Source: Craterostigma plantagineum (taxonomy: Eukaryota; Streptophyta; Magnoliopsida; Lamiales; Linderniaceae). Taken from it: a stretch of 64,000 nucleotides of DNA. Made by a program: the position numbers and the translations under genes. Below the pieces are notes generated by a model. It made no database searches. It saw only the letters and a list, made by a program, of their open reading frames with translations, and was not told the DNA's origin. Positions 59,845 to 64,000 of this stretch are shown here, one piece after another. Position 1 is the first letter of the stretch. The number at the start of each line of letters is the position of its first letter. The stretch is from assembly GCA_027422505.1 (NCBI GenBank), contig JAPQWV010000051.1, positions 3,935,501 through 3,999,500 of the forward strand, read 5' to 3'.

Positions 59845-60611
59845 GTAAACCCAATGCCAACTCTTTTTTCTCCTTTAAGTTCATGATCTGCATTTTCATC
59901 TGGACTGCTCACCGTTTTTCTGATGCTTCAATGAATATGAATGTTTTTCTGGCTTGTTTTTGTCCCGCTTTTTTTTTTTTTTTTTGAGTTTTGTCTCGTT
60001 ATGTACTTCAATTTGATCAATCGGTAGTTCGCTATTTTCCCGTGGGTGTAATTCCGATATACCATCTGAGATTTATCATTTGCTGATTCGATTTCGATCT
60101 CTCAGAACAGAGTCCGTATGAGTTATTTTCCCCCAATTTGGACTTGATCTCAGCTGATGAACCTTTTTGGTTTTCGGGATCTGTTAGTCGTGAATTTTGA
60201 CCTAGATATCTACTTTTAAGATCTATGTTCAATAGATTATTGTTTCTTGGATCATCGAAGTGATTAAACTGGTTATTTCAATAGATATCCAAAGTACAAA
60301 CAGATTGAATACATCTATCCTCCACTCAAAGTTTGTTCTGTGTTTACCCTCTTGTCATTTATCAAGTCCTAATACTCTTCCCCATCTAAATTTAGTCGTG
60401 AATTTTGACCATCCAATTTTAAGATCTGTTGAAGCCAAACAAATTTATTAAGATCTCTATTCAATAGAATTCTGTTTCTTGGATCAGATAGATATTCAAA
60501 GACTTTCTGTCAAACATATTGAATTGAATACATATATCCTCCACTCAAGTTTGTGCTGTGTTTACCCTCTGTTTATTCATCAAGTGCTAATTACACATTT
60601 TCCCATTACAG
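59845..60611 (+). other. Leader intron of the XYPPX gene with an internal duplication
   Basis: Inside the intron a segment of about 230 bp is duplicated. AGATCTATGTTCAATAGATT...GTTTCTTGGATCA...ATATCCTCCACTCAAAGTTTGT-like text at about 60215-60370 recurs at about 60450-60605. The branch-site side of the second copy is the functional acceptor. Confidence 0.65.
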
Positions 60612-60647
60612 AGCTTGTTAATCAATCAACTTCAAGTCGAAGACAAA

Positions 60648-61951
60648 ATGGGAGGCAGCGATAAGCACGACGAATCTGACAAAGGACTTTTCTCGCACCT
60701 CGGCCAATACCCTCCGCCTCCACATGCATATCCTCCAGGGCAATACCCTCCACCGCCGCAGGGCTACCCTCCTCAGGCCTACCCGCCCGCAGGTTATCCA
60801 CCACAGGGAAACCCGCCCGCGGGTTACCCGCCGCAGGGATATCCGCCTGCGGGTTATCCGCCTCAGGGTTACCCGCCCAGCTCTCAGCATCACTCAGGTG
60901 ATTGATTGGTGCTAAATTATTTTTTTTATTTCGAATCATTGGATATGAATCTTAACTTGCTTTAGTTGGAGTTCTTGATGGTAGGAAACCATAGGTTGGA
61001 GAATATGTTTTGGATGTATAAAAGGCTTCTTTATTTTTGTGCATCCTGTGATTTTAGGGGTGGTGACATCATAGGGATAGCGAATTTATGGCGTGACATT
61101 ATACGGATAATAACTAGTTTAAGGAATTTAGGGTGTGTCTGGTTTAAGGAATTTAGTGAGGAAAAGAAAGAAATGATAAGGAAAATTTAGTTTTTGTGTT
61201 TGGTTGATTAGAAAAATAGATGAGGAAAATGAATGAAAACTTAAACTAAGCTTAAAGCTAAAACCATGAAAAATCGACTTCTTCACCAAATGGTGAGGAA
61301 AATAAAAGAAAATCTAGTTAAATTCGCTCTCTCTAGTTTTGTTTTTCTCACCCTTCCTTGAAACAAATACAGCTTAGGGACATTATATGTCGGAACCCTT
61401 GATTCTGCCCCAAATTCTAGGGTTCCGACGAATTTATGGGTGCATTATATGGATAGTAACTTGCAAAAGCAAGCAATTTTTGGACCAAATTTAGGGTTTC
61501 TTATATTGTCCATAATTTGCGTAGTTTTGAAAGTTGTTGTCCATATAATGACATTCTGTCCCTAAATTCTATCACCTAAATTAAAAGACTGAAACAATAG
61601 TTAATGTGGAACATACATTGTTGTACAATATCGTTAATATTTTCTGTTCGTTGATTTTTAGGGGGGTCTGGCGTAGGGGCAATACTCGCCGGCGGTGCAG
61701 TGGCTGCAGCAGCGGCTTACGGTGCGACCCATCTGGCTCATGGTGGGTCCAGCGGTGGCCAACACGGTTCGACAGGCGGTTACGCCCACGGTTCGATGGG
61801 CGGTTACACCCACGGCCACGGGTCGACGGGCGGGTACAGCCACGGGCACGGTGGTAAGTTCAAGCATGGAAAAGGCGGGAAACACGGTAAGTTTGGGAAG
61901 CACAAGAAAGGTAAGCACGGGTCGGGGGGGAAATTCAAGAAGTGGAAGTGA
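60648..61951 (+). CDS. Glycine/proline-rich XYPPX-repeat protein (GRP A3-like)
   Basis: Two coding exons (60648-60897 and 61662-61951) join in frame to 179 residues. The N-terminal half, after MGGSDKHDESDKGLFSHLG, is a run of YPPXGYPP-type repeats (YPPQAYPPAGYPPQGNPPAG). The second exon opens with a small hydrophobic Gly/Ala helix (SGVGAILAGGAVAAAAAYGA), continues with His/Gly repeats (GGYAHGS, GGYTHGHGS, GGYSHGHGG) and ends in a Lys/Gly/His-rich tail (KHKKGKHGSGGKFKKWK). This matches plant glycine-rich A3-like proteins, a membrane-associated family with no firm biochemical role. A leader intron runs from about 59845 (AAAG/GTAAAC) to 60611 (TTACAG) before the start; leader introns often raise expression. 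Confidence 0.85.
60910..61640 (+). other. Large intron between the two XYPPX coding exons
   Basis: 764-bp intron (60898-61661). It includes repeated text of the kind ATTTTAGGGGTGGTGACAT...ATAGGGATAGCGAATTTATG and ATTCTAGGGTTCCGACGAAT, similar to words in LPA3 intron 6 (24165-24400: TTTAGGGGTGACATTATTTG, ATTCTGGGTTCCAGC), suggesting that a shared uncharacterised repeat sits in both introns. Confidence 0.45.
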
Positions 61952-62465
61952 TGCGTGAAAATTGCGACGTAAAATAATCTGCTGGTCTCGGTTTTTTTTT
62001 TTCTTTCTATTATTGGATTTAACGTGACAATATTTCTGCAAATTGTTACTTATTTTTTCGCCGACGTTGAAGTGGATGATGCTTATGTATGTGTTTGGCG
62101 GCGGATTTTTTCGTCGCCGATGTTTGGTAACTTTTCCGAGATCGGAACTTGATTTTCGAGTTTATGCTGTAAACAGTTAAATTGAACCTTCACTGCAATT
62201 CTTCAAGAAAATATAGATAAATATATAAAAAAAAAAATGTTTTTTTTTGTATGATCTCTATATTTAAAATTGGCGAAGCGTTCGATTGGTTGTGTTGTAT
62301 GTCAATTTGGTTAGATCCAATTCAAAATTTATATTTTTATATTATTTATTATACTTATGTCCCACTAATTATTTTTTCTTTTTAAATACGTAAATCAGTT
62401 TTTATTGAATATACATTTTGAAATAGAGTGCACAATGTTCTTAAAGTACTAATTAATATTTAATA

Positions 62466-62749
62466 CTAGTACTATCTGCACACTTTTATGATGTGCTTAA
62501 AATATAATTGTTTTAATTTTAGTTTTGAAATTTATAATTTGTGTTTAGTAGATGAAATATAATTTTGTTTATATACATAAAAGGAAAATAATGATTAGGA
62601 GTATAAGTATAATAACTAAAAATTGAGGGGTTAAATGTGATAATTATTTAATTAATGAAATTAGAAATAGAGAGGTTAAATTGTAAATATTTTACAGACC
62701 AAAGTAGCAGTTAATAGTCCCCTGACCCCTAATATAATATAAGTATAGA
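62466..62749 (-). mobile_element. Candidate small non-autonomous Helitron
   Basis: Read on the minus strand it starts TCTATACTTATATTATATTA and ends with hairpin GCACATCATAAAAGTGTGC, a short spacer and CTAG, between A and T. No coding capacity. The ACAGACCA...CCTAATATAATATAAG words near its 5' end recur near 8848 and 24598. Confidence 0.6.
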
Positions 62750-62789
62750 TAAGTATTAAGCAATTAAGGGTAAAATTACATGTAATATT

Positions 62790-63215
62790 CAGTGTTTTAA
62801 ACGCGTATAGCGCAACGCGTCGCGTTTCAGTTCAGATAGCGCGTAGCGTAAATACCGTAGCGTATTGCGTGAGTATTTCGGACTGTACGCTTTTTATGTT
62901 TTTGCTAGCAGATTTCTTCTTTCACATACATAGAAAAGTGATTCATAAATGTATCGAAAATTATGTTGATATCGAAAAATATGTGATATGGATGTCATTT
63001 TAATCGTCATGAAACAATGAATAAATTGGACATGTTTATGTATTTTGTCATATAAATTACTCGAAATAAAGATGATTTAAGTATTTGGTAGAAATCTAAT
63101 TAAAATAAATAAAAAAAAGTACGCTTTTTTATAAGCGCTTCATCGCGTTTTAGGAAAAAAGATATCAAATCGCGCCTTATCGTGCGCTTTCTAACGTTTT
63201 ATATTACGGATAAAT
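62790..63215. mobile_element. hAT-like MITE with GCGTAGCG-type subterminal motifs
   Basis: Left GTGTTTTAAACGCGTATAGC...GCGCGTAGCGTAAATACCGTAGCG and right AGCGCTTCATCGCGTTTTAGG...CGCGCCTTATCGTGCGCTTTCTAACGTTTTA form imperfect inverted ends around an AT-rich core. Borders approximate. Confidence 0.55.
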
Positions 63216-63263
63216 ATCGATTTGTTTGAAATATCGTTGAATACTTATCAGAGATAGCAATCA

Positions 63264-63792
63264 GGGTTTTTAAGACCAGACCGGAGGTCAAAAATCCGGC
63301 TCGGTTCCGGTCCGATCTATATTATTAAATAAAAAAAATCAGAAAATAGTACTTAAGAAACGGGCTGCCAAAATTGTACCATATGGGCTTGTGGTGATGG
63401 TTTGGTTTATTACTATCAAGTTTACTGTCTAGTGTTCAAATTCCATCCAAGATTTTTTATCTAGATTAATATTTTTTTTAAAAAAAAAAGGAGAAAAAAC
63501 CAAAATCTAAACTTACATTTTACAATTAATTTTTTTTATCGTACTATAATTTATTTTTATATAATTTTCATTCTTAATTTACTAATTTATTTTTTAACAT
63601 CTCATTTATAATTAATATTTTATTGCCAACAAATTTTATTTGATTGATTGGTTCATAAAAATATATACGCGTATATTTAAAGATACCGGTTTGAGTCTGG
63701 TTTGATTCCGGGTTTATACCGATAAATCACGAAACCTTAAACCGCTAAAATTTTCGGTCCGATTCGAAAACCCGGTTTCAGAACCATGATAC
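63264..63792. mobile_element. hAT-like repeat with GGTCCGGT motifs
   Basis: Left AGGGTTTTTAAGACCAGACC and right end, reverse-complemented, ATGGTTCTGAAACCGGGTTT give weak inverted ends; CCGGCTCGGTTCCGGTCCG and ACCGGTTTGAGTCTGG-type motifs lie next to them. The AT-rich interior has no frame. Confidence 0.5.
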
Positions 63793-64000
63793 CAATACAA
63801 TTGCTCGTCAAGTAACGGATCGGTCAGATATCGATTCGGCCCGAAGAAGTTTGGCCCGTCTAGGAAAGCAGTTGGCACGGCACTTTCTTTTCCCCCCAAA
63901 TTAAAACACATCAACAAAGTTAACAAATACGTCTTCCAATAAAAGCCAAAATTCCGATTCCTCTTTTCACACTCACGCCTATTGATGGATAGTGAACCTT
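63793..64000. other. Right edge, no gene seen
   Basis: About 200 bp with a CCAATAAAAGCC-like stretch near 63936 that could be part of a promoter for a gene beyond the window; not supported further. Confidence 0.3.

Noticed and set aside
61658..62041. Minus-strand frame over the XYPPX second exon
   Set aside because: Antisense of the repetitive Gly/His exon; the plus frame continues the first exon correctly.

Overview
The window is nuclear DNA from a eudicot plant. Genes have short exons with GT-AG introns and U/AT-rich introns, the protein-coding genes match Arabidopsis-type plant families (COP9 signalosome, TOPLESS, chloroplast DUF1995 protein, mTERF, SWEET), and the spaces between them are filled with plant transposons (hAT, Stowaway, Helitron, LINE, Athila-type Ty3 LTR element). 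The species cannot be named from this sequence alone.

Layout, left to right. 1-1.2 kb: broken plant-mobile-domain gene, a CGG-rich stretch and a cluster of ACGAGTTA palindromes. 1.5-5.1 kb (-): intact 11-exon CSN3, subunit 3 of the COP9 signalosome. 5.3-8.8 kb: a truncated MITE, then an internally deleted hAT element (8-bp target duplication) nested in an older inverted-repeat element. 9.3-11.45 kb (-): decayed, intron-bearing RPN9 (26S proteasome lid) pseudogene. 11.6-12.4 kb: long-TIR foldback MITE. 13.3-20.7 kb (+): intact 25-exon TOPLESS-related corepressor of the TPR2/TPR3 type. 21.4-22.7 kb: MITEs and a small Helitron. 22.8-25.4 kb (+): chloroplast DUF1995 protein like LPA3, convergent with MTERF6 (25.5-26.5 kb, -). 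27.9-28.5 kb (-): gene like cadmium-induced AS8. 29.8-31.7 kb (-): unnamed membrane protein. 32.6-34.4 kb (-): ankyrin-repeat protein whose single intron holds an inverted duplication. 34.6-39.2 kb (-): hAT wreck, Stowaway, SWEET pseudogene hit by a MITE. 39.3-40.7 kb: solo LTR with 5-bp target duplication. 42.2-55.3 kb: complete 13-kb Athila-type LTR retrotransposon with nearly identical LTRs and 5-bp target duplication. 56.3-58.9 kb: 5'-truncated LINE with 13-bp target duplication, itself split by a 1-kb hAT-type element. 60.6-62.0 kb (+): proline/glycine-rich XYPPX protein with a leader intron. 62.4-63.8 kb: small Helitron and two hAT-like repeats.

The working host genes are independent housekeeping or regulatory genes, not a pathway. 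CSN3 and the dead RPN9 copy are neighbours and encode subunits of sister complexes, probably by chance. The most unusual structure is the array of GTCACGGCCGTGAC palindromes in the Athila-type element: five units in each LTR, and six hairpin-shaped units, most built around CTTAAG-centred palindromes, between pol and the third ORF. Exon coordinates were worked out by eye from splice consensus and family conservation; all complete genes gave open, in-frame joins of the expected family length.
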